A DNA stretch of 64,000 bases. It comes from Liolophura sinensis (lineage: Eukaryota > Mollusca > Polyplacophora > Chitonida > Chitonidae). The stretch spans positions 30,004,470 through 30,068,469 of the forward strand of contig NC_088295.1 in NCBI RefSeq assembly GCF_032854445.1, written 5' to 3'. This document shows positions 35,777 through 47,736 of the stretch, one piece after another. The notes beneath the pieces are model-generated. The model searched no databases and was not told the origin of the DNA. It saw only the letters and a list, made by a program, of their open reading frames with translations. Both the position numbers and the translations under genes were made by a program. How positions within the stretch are numbered: position 1 is the first letter of the stretch; each line of letters begins with the position of its first letter.

Positions 35777-36533
35777 AAATAAATTAATTAATATGAGGAG
35801 CACTCAAAGGTACTTTAAGAACTCAAAGAACTCGAATAAAAACTCTTTAAAGAAATAAAAGAATTATAATTAAAAAAACTTGATGGTATGGAGATTTTCG
35901 GATAAATTGGTATCAAAGCAGTCTGATTTTTTTTTGGCTGAATCAAGAAAGATAGACACATTTTTGGAAATCTTCATATAAAGGATGTAATACACTTTTA
36001 AGCTTTAGTTATTTCCTCTACTGCAATATACACACACAGTCTGTTTATGACTATCTGTGTAATGCATTATCTTGTTATTGCTTTAATCTTGTTCTTTCAT
36101 CAAACCAGCACATATAACTATGTCTACAAGATAAAATACAACACTCGTTGGTTGTTCGTGAATTAGAAAGTTACACTCTACTATTACACCTAGCGAAGAG
36201 ACATTTCAGAGTAGTTTACTGAAAATAACACCACTTAAACAGATTATTTCGCACATTGAAAATGTGTCCATCCTTGTCAATTGTCCATGCAACAAAAAAA
36301 TCATACCTCCGCACATAAAACTCATCGTGCTGGTAAAATTTAAATATAGTCTGAACACAGTTTGTTTTTGGTGAATACAGAAGTGAATACTGACATACCT
36401 CTGATGATAGTTTTTGGAATACGGTCGATACATGGGCACGACTGTCTTATACAATTCACACGAGGCCATTTCCAAAGCTATAGGGGATGGTCGAAGCCAC
36501 GGGTTGGAAATGCTTACCTTCTTGGAACCCTGA

Positions 36534-36680
36534 GGCCCCTTTCACAAAACTGCGTAAATCAATTTCTCGTAGCTTTCCTCGTAATCGACCTGTCCATATG
36601 GCACTATTAAAGAGACAACGCCCTTTAGGAGAACAGTTACGAGAAATATGACATGTGAAGTTTTGTGAAAGATTCCCCTG
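36534..36680. mobile_element. MITE-like element with long terminal inverted repeats
   Basis: The left end (CCCCTTTCACAAAACT at 36537) and right end (AGTTTTGTGAAAG, ending about 36671) are inverted copies. Inner blocks are also inverted: ATTTCTCGTAGC at 36561 against the reverse of GTTACGAGAAAT at 36635. The arms pair over about 50 bases each with a short centre. No coding capacity. It could be a non-autonomous DNA transposon; the target duplication is not clear. Confidence 0.65.
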
Positions 36681-37003
36681 GTCGACGTAAGCGGTGTACA
36701 ACAGTCGTATAACTACTTTGGTGGTCTTATATACACCTTGTCAACCTTGCCATTTGCCCTTCATCAATACAGCACCCAAACAGCTCTACAAATATGATAA
36801 CGGCTTTAGTCTCTCTGACTGTTTCCAACACAAGCAAGCCATTTGACGGGTAAGTTAGTAACAGACCATCAGCTGTGCTGATTTTAAAGAACTGTTCAAA
36901 CGTGTGATTGGATAATTGTGGCCCACAGAAAGTATTTTATTTAAGACCTCTTATCTACATAGGTGGTTAGTAGCAGATGATACTACATCTCTGTAGCTCT
37001 AAA

Positions 37004-37150
37004 GCTCGGCGTACACGGGAACTTAAGGCCCAACTCAACTGTTTCGTCCAGTCGTAAGCGCTCGTGCACGCCATCAGCGACTGGAACCAACGCCGTCCGA
37101 CCATTTGAGCTGAGTTAAGTCGAGTCACGTATTAATCTGTCGTGCGCTGA
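37004..37150. repeat. GC-richer segment with an imperfect hairpin
   Basis: GTCCAGTCG near 37049 is the inverse of CGACTGGAAC near 37078, enclosing the palindrome CGTGCACG. GC content exceeds the flanks. It could be a fragment of a DNA transposon. Confidence 0.35.
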
Positions 37151-38176
37151 CAAATCTATAATCCAAGTTTGTCCATCATTCAGTTAAGTTGAATCAATAT
37201 GTGCTGAGCCATTGAAATATCTTAGCCATAGGCAAAGCACAAAGATAAACTATATAATTGGCAATTGAGAATAAGACGTTTATTCATCTTACATGACGTG
37301 GGCATGTGCGATATCGCATGGGAGAATTTAAACTAAAACGGCTTAGACGTATATACTGAGGACTTTCTTTGTGACCAACAGTGCCAGTTATGATAATAAA
37401 TTAGTACCGACGACCGTAAGTAGGTTATATGTACGAAAACAAAAATTAAAACGTAAAATTAGCTGAAGCTTTGCAGGCTTGCCATAAGTTTAACATAGCC
37501 GGTAAGCAGCAGCAATCTGACTGGTTTCAGTCCATGCTGATAATTGTTGAATTGGCTTCAAAATATTAATATATTAAATTACTATCTATAAATAGCACGA
37601 GAAGATTATAACTTCTTCCTTATTTGACACGTTTTGCAAACGAAGGGCGATAACTCTAACAACAGACATTCGAAACAACAACAACAGTGGAAAAGTTACA
37701 GTTTTTTATGAGGTTTTGCTATTTATCTCCAACGAATAATTACACGTTCAAAACAGGCACTGATATCACTTTCAAAGCCGTATTTGTTTCCTCATAGCCA
37801 CCTGCGGACGTGACTAAGGATTTCGAGCTAACTTTCAAAATTAAGACAAAAATTTCCCCATATTGCTTAAAAATTCTGCCTATCATTTAAGTCAAAACTA
37901 GTATCAAGGCAAGAAACAAGTAATCTAACAGATGACATATGTGCGCATAGTGAATTGTGTTAAGAGTAAAGACAGGAGAAGAGACATAAAAACCAAGGAA
38001 AAACAAGAAGCAATATGTATACGAGCAGAGCAGAGAATGGGATGAGGTACTTAACGGAATACATATAGCGCTTTACCGGGACACAGGCTAGAGTTCATGT
38101 CACTTAAGGGGGAGGGGAGAGGGTATTTATTGAAAGAGCTTCCTAAACATAGAGTTCTGCTCTAGTGTATTGTTCT

Positions 38177-38179
<3 letters not shown>
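37151..38179. other. Gene-free DNA, nothing recognised
   Basis: AT-rich. No reading frame, SINE or tandem array noticed. Confidence 0.4.

Positions 38180-38249
<70 letters not shown>
38180..38249. repeat. (TA)35 microsatellite
   Basis: Seventy bases of uninterrupted TA. Confidence 0.98.
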
Positions 38250-38252
<3 letters not shown>

Positions 38253-39170
38253 TTATATTGTCGGGTTTGTGCTAGATTCGCTGGATATGGGTGATAAGAA
38301 ATATAAAGAAATCGACAAATGAACTAGCTTGCCGGGCACTTAATGGATCTTTACAGTTTATTATCTTATTACCTACCAACTAATTAATTATCGATCTGGT
38401 AATTCGAGTTTCCGGGTATAACGAATGGTAAATGTTGGCTTTTTAATGTTAAACTAGAATAATATTTTGATGGCAGTGTAAAGTGTTTCATGCCACACAA
38501 TCAAATTATAGATTAAATAATGTTTGTATAAGCACTTATTGCCCTGTTTGCATAAAGTTACAGGAAAAGGTAAAGTAATCATATCTAAAATTAACCCAAA
38601 TAACGCGTATAAATATTGAAATCACACGACCCAGAACTCATTGGCTTGACCTCGCCCCCCCCCCCTCCCATTCTTAGATTACTATGAAATTTACCTCTGA
38701 ATAGCTCTTGTGAGAACTTTACTTATGTGGACAGCTGAGATAAGCCTTACGCTATAATGACAATGTCTGGTATAGACGTGCTCAGCGTGGTACATGCTAC
38801 TTATCACCAGTGTTAATCCAACACTTAATCTAAATACCCTCTTTTTCCACCGTAGTCAATGAGATCTGCTTTATCCCCCCCTAATTCATCAGCATCTCAA
38901 CGACTAGTTTCATTACAGGGCGCTATAAGTCAATTTTATTGTCAATAGAAGAATATGTTTGTCATGAGAAGAATAGTTGCTACAATCTATTAATTAATCT
39001 TAAATCATAGCCACGTGTTTCATCATGAAACATTAAACTTTCAAAGGAACAATGTCACAAAATTACGTGCTGGCACCCAAGTCACACAGTTCACCGTTAC
39101 AGAGAGTATTAATTGGCAAACAAGATATATGCCATATCCGTGGTTTCCCAATACACTCAAGCAGTAAGAG
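38250..39170. other. Gene-free DNA with a C-rich tract
   Basis: Nothing coding. A nearly pure C run lies at 38653-38668. Confidence 0.4.
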
Positions 39171-39173
39171 ACA

Positions 39174-39320
39174 TTTGTCCAGCTCATGCTGACTTCCCCT
39201 CCGCGGGAAGGTCTTCCAGCAACGTGATCGTGGGTTTCCTCCGTTTCCCCCTGGCATATTTGTATACGGGAAAAATTTTTGAGTACGGTGTAAAACACAC
39301 ATCAAATAAATAAATAAAGA
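39174..39320 (+). mobile_element. SINE-1 family, 3' part, decayed
   Basis: CCAGCTCATGCTGACTTCCC, CGTGGGTTTCCTCCGTTTCC, TTGAGTACGGTGTAAAACAC and an AATAAATAAATAAA tail. The central GCTGGCCGCCG block is degraded. Confidence 0.75.
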
Positions 39321-40179
39321 CATTTGTGGTAACATGCATTATAAAGACATGCATACTGCTTCAAATGGCTTTGACACAACGACCAGAGAGATTGTATGAA
39401 TGGCATAAAAATACCCAAAATATGCTGTATTTATGCGCCGGTAGTTAGGTCTGTCGGTCAAGGATACCAGACAGAGCCCAGTGAAAACAACGGCACTTTG
39501 TCAGATAACTGATGTAAAGTCACAGCAGATCCCGCAAGATATGGAAGACATAATTTGAGCATTTGAGTTGGGTGATCGAAATTTTCAAACAGTGGCAAAA
39601 GTAAAGAAAAGGGCAACAGTTCATATCGTATTCAGTACTGTTTAATCGATTTAAAGATCCTGACATTAAAGTATAAAGCCAAACCAGTGACGACAGGGTG
39701 ATAATTACGACGAATTGTTACACGCAACTGGAGAAATCCGGCCTCTTGTCATGACCTCCGTTAGGGTTTTGCTGTAACCGCTCTTACAAAGGCTTAAATT
39801 CTAGCAGTTTGTACAGGTGTTTATGGCTTAATCCACAGCAGTTTAAAGTAACAACAGTGGAAACAAGAGAGATTTCAGCATGTAAATGAACGCAAGGTAT
39901 GGACCCTACTTTAAATTCTACTGTCGAACAGTCGAATGTAATATTATTTCTCGTACACATATATCACAGTCTCACACTATTGCATCTGTGCCCATAGGGG
40001 AATTCCTCATTTAATTATTTACTTGTGTGTGATATAACTGGACAGATGTTATCCAAAACCCATGAATTGTTAAGAAAAATAACTAGAGGAACATCACTAT
40101 CTCCTGTTCTTTTGTATCAATCGAAAATGGGGGGTAGGGGGAGGTGCGTTTAAGCTCAACTAGCTTAAATTAGCTTTAT

Positions 40180-40515
40180 CGACGACTGTCTCACAATGAT
40201 TGTCCCACAATCATTCTCTGGTGACTTATATCCAAAACACCCACAGACTGTGACCGAGCCGTAATTTTGTTACAAACTATCCTGCCTGAAAAGGTCGCGA
40301 GGTTTAGCTGACAATTTATCTCAATCTATCTAAGTTCAAAAACGTGTTAGCTTCAGGATGGGAATTGATTTAGTGTCACATCTGCGTGCCTTGTCTGCTG
40401 CTAAATATTTATTGAGGGAAGATAAAGACGTATAACACTCGTTCTTGCGCACTTGTCTGGTCATTTGCTGGTATCAACTCTAGCAAGCAGACGCTGACAC
40501 CCTGTACCCTTCTAT
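40180..40515 (+). repeat. Inverted dispersed repeat, left arm
   Basis: Matches the reverse complement of about 52540-52870. Shared blocks in order include AACTATCCTGCCTG against CACTATCCTGCCTG, TTTAGCTGACA, AAGTTCAAAAACG, GATTTAGTGTCACATCTGCG and CTGACACCCTGTAC against TTGACACCCTGTAC. Roughly three quarters of bases agree, with small indels. No protein recognised in either copy. Confidence 0.8.
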
Positions 40516-40520
40516 ATTCG

Positions 40521-40572
40521 AGTGAATGAGTGCTTGGGGTTTGACGTCGTACTCGACAATTTTTTTTAGGTT
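40521..40572 (-). mobile_element. SINE-2 tail fragment
   Basis: On the minus strand, AAAATTGTCGAGTACGACG, then TCAAACCCCAAGCACTCATTC. Only the 3' end is present, as expected for 5'-truncated retroposition. Confidence 0.7.
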
Positions 40573-41207
40573 ACACTGCGCCTGAGGCGATATCAAAAGT
40601 AACATAAAAATTAAGAATTAAAATCATTGACATTGTGTGCTTTCGTGTTATAAAAGTATTACTATCTCTTGGACAAGAAATGTCAACACAAAAGACAAAA
40701 CTGTATAAAACAAAGTAGATAGTTCAATTCCCAGACAGCTATAACCCTCACAAAAAATCGAACAAAGAAACACGAACACACTTAGATCAATTGAACAACA
40801 TATAATTGAAGAATTTAATCTAAACAGTACAACATATATACATTATACAAGATCATGTAAATAACAACTCTAACAAAAGTTTCTTAGTTTCTTACGGATA
40901 TTACGGCAGCCACAACTCCGGTCCAAACACACGGAGTCTCAGTGGCAAGTTTCAGAAAAGTTCCTCGTGAATTCCTCAAGTGAACGATGGCACTGACACG
41001 CAGGTGACAATCAGACGTACTCAAGGTACACCCATAAATGGTGGATATTTAACCTCCTTGCCTTGTCACAGACTCTTTCTAGCAGTAAAGTACCAAATCC
41101 ATGCCTTCAGCCAGTAATCGGAGCTTTTCACAGAGCGACCTGTAGATCAATGCCATCTCTAGCTGAATTGGGATATACGGAGAGATAAAAACAGGCGAAA
41201 TTTACTT

Positions 41208-41345
41208 AATTATTTATTTGATTGGTGTTTTACGCCGTACTCAAGAATATTTCACGTATACGACGGCGGCCAGCATTATGATGGGAGGAAACCGGGCAGA
41301 GCCCGGGGAAAACCTACGACCATCCACAGGTTGCTGACAGACCAA
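41208..41345 (-). mobile_element. SINE-1 family, 3' part
   Basis: On the minus strand: GGTTTCCTCCCATCATAATG, CTGGCCGCCGTCGTATACG, TTGAGTACGGCGTAAAACAC, AATCAAATAAATAATT tail. A well-preserved body without head. Confidence 0.87.
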
Positions 41346-42690
41346 CAGGCGAAATAACGCTGCAGACTTTACTACAGACTGCAACGTAACCCTTGCAAAT
41401 TGCTTACAGCAACTGATAGTTGATTCTTGAAAGGACCACCTATTTACTGTACAGAGACAGCAAATACATCGACAGTTAGCAGCCAGAAAGATCGCTCGGG
41501 AGAAAGAACGCTCGGGATAGATATGCTCTAACACAGGCACGCTGTATAACCACCATGTATTATAACTTTCTTTCTTCACAAGTTGTAGTTATTCTTGTAA
41601 TATAAAAAATAGCTTAGCCCCAGATCTAGGTCAAACGCTTAACAACAAGTAAAACCAACATTCGTATGACCAAGACTGTTGGTTTCGAATTCAAAACGGC
41701 ATTTGTATTGACATGTTAGAACAATATCATGCCTTAAATATGCAATAGATTACCCGAGCAGTGACAGCTACGGTCCAGGTCCATCATTGTTATGTCGCAG
41801 TGCATGAGTATTACGTGGGCAGTTTGTTGATTAAACATGGTTGCATAAGCAGGAATGAATATTATATGACACATCTTTGGCATGTATTTCTCTAGGCTCG
41901 AACTATTCCCATTGTCCTTTACAGGCTTTTCAAGTTCATCTGATAACGAAACAGTACACGAAACAATTGATGCTTAGTCTGTTGTAACACCGTGTGAAAT
42001 TGAATAGTTAGCATTTGCTACAAGCTAGCATTTGGTGCAAAAGTGGCGCTTGGTGGCAAGTTAAAAACTGTTTCCCCATCAGACTCAGCATTACCATGCA
42101 TGTATAGCGAAGGACTATTTTCAGCTGGTGCGTGCAAAAATCTCGTTTGCCAGCAGGTCTGTCGAGTCTAATGTGATCCCGTTTCAACAAAAGAATCCAT
42201 ATACCGACACCCTGGGAAATAATTAAGTATTTATCAATTTATCAAACGATATACTGTGTAAACCATTTCATGGGATGTGTTATTAAAATTTATGGAGAAT
42301 CTTGTATTTCTTGCGTGTTTCCCTTGTGGAAATTACACCCAGTGTTGTCTTCCAGCTTAAGCACCTTAATATTATGAAGGTACAGGTCATACCAAAATCC
42401 ATATAAGCCACAGAGGAGTGTTAAGAAGAGCTATAGTTAGAGAATAAGGATCTCTAAGGTCACAAGGATCATAAGTACAACGCTGAGTTCCTTATATAAT
42501 GTAGGTTCAGATGCAGTATTACCTGCTAATGTGTCTGCTTGCTTTCGTCCTTTCGTTAACTGTATACAAGTGGAAGCAAATATCACGATTTTATTATACA
42601 TATTCAATTTAACGATGATAAAAAAAATAGAGTGTGACTGACGTATGTACGGTTACTGCAGATTTGGCATGGAATTTGAAGATTAACGTG
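41346..42690. other. Gene-free DNA, nothing recognised
   Basis: No domain-bearing reading frame and no repeat family identified. Confidence 0.35.
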
Positions 42691-43496
42691 ACCTGATGTT
42701 ATGATTCGCTTAAACCCTCCTGATACCTAACTGCAGACTCTACAGGTTTCCGCGCCGGTAAAGTCATCCTGTCTAGATATATGGTTGACGCAGTGGTGTT
42801 CATCAACCCGAAGTAGTGGGCAGACCAAAACAGGATTCGTTTTGCCTGCGTCATAAGACACAGGAGCAGGAAGGCGTTGACAAGTTGTAGGACAAAACGT
42901 CCATCTACCAGCGATTTCGATATGCCATGCTTCCTCAATTATCTCTTCCATAATGAGTTCGAGAGAGAAAGGAAGAGTTATATAACACAGACTGCTGCAA
43001 CTTAATTTGAGCACCTATGTAACGTAATAATGTGTTTATAGCAGAAGGAAATTATAAATGACAAGAAATGGCCCAAATAATATGTTACAGTTATCGGAAG
43101 CCGTCTATATTTTCACACATCGTCGTTCTAAACAGCTCCCCTTTCTGTAAGCTCTACTTTCTTGTAGATTTATCAGGCAACATATTGGGAAACCCACTGC
43201 AAACGGGTTTATTTTTACTAAAATGGCTGTTTAATCAAGCCACCACCTGATCAATAATCAGCTTGTAGAAACGACATGGAAAACAAGCTTACAGGAGAGT
43301 GTAAATATTCATATAACAACCATCATATCTTTACAATCTTGTGTGAATGTAAACATTTAAATAACCACTTTTGCATTTTTACAACCTTACACAAAAGATA
43401 AAATTATCTTAATGCTTAATTATTATATCGAGTGTGTAACAAGACAGAATTAGCTTGGCAAGATACCCAGTATAAACAACGAATCTACGTATGCTT

Positions 43497-43535
43497 GGGC
43501 TTTTACGTCGTACTTCACAATTTTTCAGTTATATA
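43497..43535 (-). mobile_element. SINE-2 tail fragment
   Basis: On the minus strand it resembles the SINE-2 3' end (TGAAAAATTGTGAAGTACGA, CGTAAAAGCCCAAGCAT). Short and decayed. Confidence 0.5.
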
Positions 43536-44659
43536 AGGATGGTATAAACACGAGAAATAAAAATTATCCCATAACCTTCCGATTTTGTGATGCTTAGCCT
43601 AAGCCTTCTTTTGCATGGTTAAACCATATACGTGCATCTGTAACTCTCGTACGCATTTGGTTTAGTTTGCATGGTAAAACTGGCCAGTAAAAAGAGGCTT
43701 CCATATTATTGGCGATTGTCGCCTGTTCGAAGATTTCATGGTGGGGGTTTGTAGGCCACAGTAAAATTTCGTCCACAAAGTATTGATCAAGTTTAGTCTG
43801 TCTTGTCCACTGCAGTCGGCGAGACCGCATATCTGCTAGGTTATTTAACTCATTAGACCAGACCATCCAAAGTACGAGAGTTACGCTTAAGTGCTCAGGA
43901 GAAATTTATGGGTGTGAGGGACAGTTTTGGTTTCGCGTCACAGGACGAGTGTGTACCTCCAGTCTAGCCAGCCACGTAGGTCTCTCGTGAGTAAGACGAT
44001 AACAGATACTTGGCAAAGGCAAGCGAAATGGTGTTACCTTTGACAGAGCTAGACAAAATCAGAAACCAATTGACGGTATCTTATCACACGATCAATTCTG
44101 AACAAAGGACCTCCGACCAATGTTAGATGGAGTAAGACAGAAGTAATAGATTATTGTATGTACCTGCGTGTAGGAGTGTTTCCAGCCAACTGTGTATTTG
44201 TGTGCTTTACGCACAGCATACAAACCATCAGTTCAACACACAGGCATAGTATCAGTCCATTATCAGTACATATCCACATTGTCTGAATCGAATAATACAC
44301 ATGCGCATTGTCATGACGTCTGGAGAAAGATGTGATTGGCCCGAAACTTAGCTTTGAAAGATTAAGCAGACAGATATATCATAATTTATTCGATACATTT
44401 CAACTGTAGGGATATGGAGTGATGCCTAGTTCTGTTGAATTTTTTTTTGATATGACCACAATGCACGTGTCACGATATCCTCTGTCTACTACATACAGTG
44501 CTGGTTTCTCATGATTTTCTGAAATCTCAGGTCTGCCATATTGGCACTAAGCGTATTGTTGACAGCTACAAATTAGACCTTGCGTTGTTTTTAGGAGGGG
44601 AAAATGCTTAACTAGACAACAGTGACCACTGAGTTCACTATGGCCCAGAGATCGCGGAT

Positions 44660-44766
44660 GATCATTGGCTTACCTGGGGTTCTGTCCGGTTTCTTCCAGC
44701 CTTAGTCCTGACTTCCGTGGTAAAAGTAAAACACCAGTAAAAACCAGTGAAGTTAATAAATAAATC
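44660..44766 (+). mobile_element. Degraded SINE-1 fragment
   Basis: CTGTCCGGTTTCTTCCAGCC, GTAAAACACCAGT and a TTAATAAATAAAT tail resemble SINE-1 body and tail. It sits in unit X1. Confidence 0.5.
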
Positions 44767-45323
44767 GCTTAACCAGTGCCACCAGTGTATAAAGCAGGCC
44801 AGTCTGTATTAAGTTTGCTGGTGTTCGTTCCGATCTCATTATCCCGTTCACCAAACAAAAACGACTAATTTATTAATGTCCGATATGAGGAAATAAAAAA
44901 TCAAATGACGGGATGTTCTGTTTCAGCAATGGCGGATACATGAGCCTGCTATTGACCACCACCAATTAGAATGATATCTAGGGACTGCTAACACACCATA
45001 ACTGGAGCCCCACGTGCCCTCTTTGTAATGGTCAGCGGTATTTGTTCGATCAGTTATGCTTTTAAGGATCTTAACAATGGATAGGTGAAACACAAACTGG
45101 AGCGCAAGACAGACGCAAGACGATCTGTGGACTATTCAGATAACTAAAGCTGCTAGATTTAATTTTCATAATGCAAATATTGAGGTCATTAAGTCGTACA
45201 ATATTATATGTAAGCCAACACATCTGGGGCCATCTTTGCGGAGTTGTTAGTGTATTACCGCCGTCATTACTGGTGTTTGTGTGAGTTCTAGTCCAGCAGA
45301 TGCCGACTTCCTCTCTGAGAAAT

Positions 45324-45675
45324 GAGTGAGTGAGTGCTTGGGGTTTAACGTCGTACTCAACAATTTTTCAGTCATATGACGACGAAGGAATCATTAGGGT
45401 GCATGCACGTGTAATGTGCCTCCTTTGTTGCAGGACGGATTTCCACCGCTCTTTTATTTAGTGCTGCATCACTGAGACGATTTACCGAAGGCAAGTAAGC
45501 CGCCCCGCCCGAGCCATTATACTGATACGGGTCAACCAGTCGTTGCACTATCCCCTTCATGCTGAACGCCAAGCGAGGAAGTTACAACTTCCTCTTTTAA
45601 CGTCTTAGGTGTGACTCGACCAAGGATTGATCCTGGATCTACTGGTCCCGAAGCGGACGCTCTACCAACCATCGG
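45324..45675 (-). mobile_element. SINE-2 family, full-length copy
   Basis: About 350 bp, inverted relative to 33826-34153. It has the tRNA-like head at the right end (GGTAGAGCGTCCGCTTCGGG, with B-box-like GGATCAATCCTTGG), the shared middle (ACCCGTATCAGTATAATGGC), then the ACGACGTTAAACCCCAAGC tail and (CACT)n at 45324. Confidence 0.9.
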
Positions 45676-45689
45676 TCTCTGAGAAATGA

Positions 45690-45750
45690 GAAGGTCTATT
45701 AGTAACCTGCGGATGGATGTGGGTTTCCCCTCGCTTTGCGCCGTTGCCAT
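45690..45750 (+). mobile_element. SINE-1 left half, target of retrotransposon copy 2
   Basis: GTAACCTGCGGATGGATGTG, then GGGTTTCCCCTCGCTTTGCG, then ...CCAT, where copy 2 begins. The SINE resumes at 51986 on the other side of the insertion. Confidence 0.8.
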
Positions 45751-46757
45751 TGTTACGGTATTGAAAACAGCAACAGAAAACAGACTCAGTGACTCAATAT
45801 TACAATGTAAACAATGCTTTATATATAAAATGAGACGTACAGTTTTACAGACAGTTCAACAACAACAACAACAACATACACATCAGTATTACCGGTCTTT
45901 ACAAGTTTCCAGTTCACCTTTGCATCCCAAGGAATGTATTCCAGGAAATCCAACGTAAAGACCATGGGATAAACACACAATTCACAAATTGTCCTAGACA
46001 GGTACTTCGCCAGGTTAGCGAACACGAACACAGTACACAGGTTACACAGAGCTGGAACAGTCAAGCCTTTGAATGACGTCACACCCGCAGAGCACAACAC
46101 AGGGTAAATACAGGCATGGAGGTATAATCCACTTCAGATCAGTCACAGCTCCCGCAGAAGCTCACAAACGAGCCGTTCAGAGACGTAGAGTAATGTCACC
46201 TTGTGGCAGAACGAACGTCCTTTGCAAAACTGAAAACTTCAGTTTAGAGTCCTTGACGACCTTGTCGGTCAGGTGAGGTCAGCGTGTTAAACAAATTACA
46301 GTCCACACTGTATAATCATAATAAAGATCCGAACACCAATAAACGTGACTCTCGCAGAAATTCACATAAACCAGACATCAGTACTACTGTGGTACACAAA
46401 CGGTGCCGGCATAAAAAACTGTCCTCCCAAATGAAACTGGCATCACCAGCTCATATCAAAATAATGGACTCGATACGAGAGCGTCTCACACTCTCCTGGC
46501 TCCCAGTGGATGCAGCAAAAATACCTCCACTCTGCACAGAAAACACGGCTTATATACGGTCCAGGTGGATTCAACTATTCTTAGACACAGAATTAACAGC
46601 CAATGAACATCCAGTTAAATAAACAGAGCATTGAACGAGGTGCTTTCGGCCAGGTCCGCACTGTACATATATAACAGGGCCTGTTATGCTTATAACATAC
46701 AACACAAAGGTCCGCAGACTAACAGTACATGAAAACGTTAAATAGTCATACATAACA
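45751..46757 (-). repeat. 3' LTR of copy 2
   Basis: 1007 bp, TGTTA...TAACA termini. Shorter than its partner by a 2-bp deletion. Shares subfamily variants with the copy 3 LTR (e.g. CAGATCAGTCACAGCTCC) that differ from copy 1. Confidence 0.93.
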
Positions 46758-46769
46758 CCCCCATCCTTC
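46758..46769 (-). other. Polypurine tract of copy 2
   Basis: GAAGGATGGGGG on the minus strand, abutting the 3' LTR. Confidence 0.75.
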
Positions 46770-46871
46770 AGGGAAAGAAAGTTTTGCATAAAACTTTCTT
46801 TAACATATTCATAATCATGAATAATAATAACATTTACCACAGTCTTTAAAAACAAAGCTGCAGAAAAGCAA

Positions 46872-47736
46872 CTAGACACGTGACAAACAATCAGCAATCA
46901 CATTATCTTTCCCTTTTATGTGTCTAATCTCTAGATTAAATTCTTGCAAAACCAAACTCCACCGTAACAATCTTCGGTTTTTACCTTTTAGTTTGTGCAA
47001 GAAGGTTAAGGGATTGTGATCTGTATACACAACAATGGGGTAACTTGAGGAAGTCACATATACTTCAAAATGCTGTAATGCTAGAATCAAGGACAGACAT
47101 TCCTTTTCTATTGTCGAATAATTTCTCTGGCACTTGTCAAATTTGCGAGAGAAAAAACATACAGGGTGATCAACGTGATCTGTTTCATTTTCTTGTAACA
47201 AAACTGCCCCAGCAGATATATCACTAGCATCAACAGCTAGCTTAAATGGTAAATTAAAATCAGGTGCTACAAGTATGGGGCCGCTGCTTAGCATGGCCTT
47301 TAATCTATCAAAAGATCTCTGACACTCAATGGACCACAAGAATTTAGCACCTTTCTTTAACAGCTGAGTTAGTGGCTCACTAACAAATGAAAAGTTCCTA
47401 CAGAACTTTCGATAATAACCTGCCATGCCCAAAAAACGCTTTAACTCTCTCTTACAACTTGGCACTGGAAAACAAGAGATAGCAACTCCACTAGGATGTA
47501 CAACATTGAGATCAGTGCTATCTCTGTCTACATATGGCTTTAACATGTTAATGTGACAAAGTTGTCTAGATTTGCGCCGATCAGGAGTGAAAATAATATA
47601 ATTAAGATCACTTAGCCTCTTGTCTACTACATAAGGTCCAAAATAACGAGCCTCAAGTGGCTTACCACTAACTGGAAGTAAGGCCAATACCTTCTGACCA
47701 ACTTCAAATCTGCGTCTTACTGTCTCTTTGTCATAC
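46872..47736 (-). pseudogene. pol: Copy 2 pol remainder: GPY/F and RNase H, RT deleted
   Basis: Open from the 13-bp deletion site to the stop at 46872. No start of its own: the first Met (47687) lies inside the GPY/F module. It carries KPLEARYFGPYVV, then HPSGV joined directly to AISCFPVP (RT palm and fingers missing), the LKRFLGMAGYYRKF segment, and RNase H (LAVDASD, YTDHNPL, NVIADCLSRV). It is out of frame with the upstream gag-pol part, so it would not be made by simple translation. Confidence 0.9.

Larger units (their letters stand above)
42690..45200 (+). repeat. Second duplication set, unit X1
   Basis: Collinear blocks match X2 and X3. 42870-42960 (ATGCTTCCTCAATTATCTC) matches 53650-53690. 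43700-44060 (GAGACCGCATATCTGCTAGG, TACCTCCAGTCTAG, TTTGACAGAGCTAGACAAAA) matches 54350-54690 and 56660-56930. 44160-44430 matches 57010-57330. 44500-44570 (TGATTTTCTGAAATCTCAGG) matches 55840-55900 and 59300. 44800-45090 matches 56180-56410 and 59670-59950. Identity is highest in short blocks and interrupted by indels. No long frame is conserved across units, though the frame of TYKPSAQHT...SVHYQS is open locally in all three. Confidence 0.65.
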
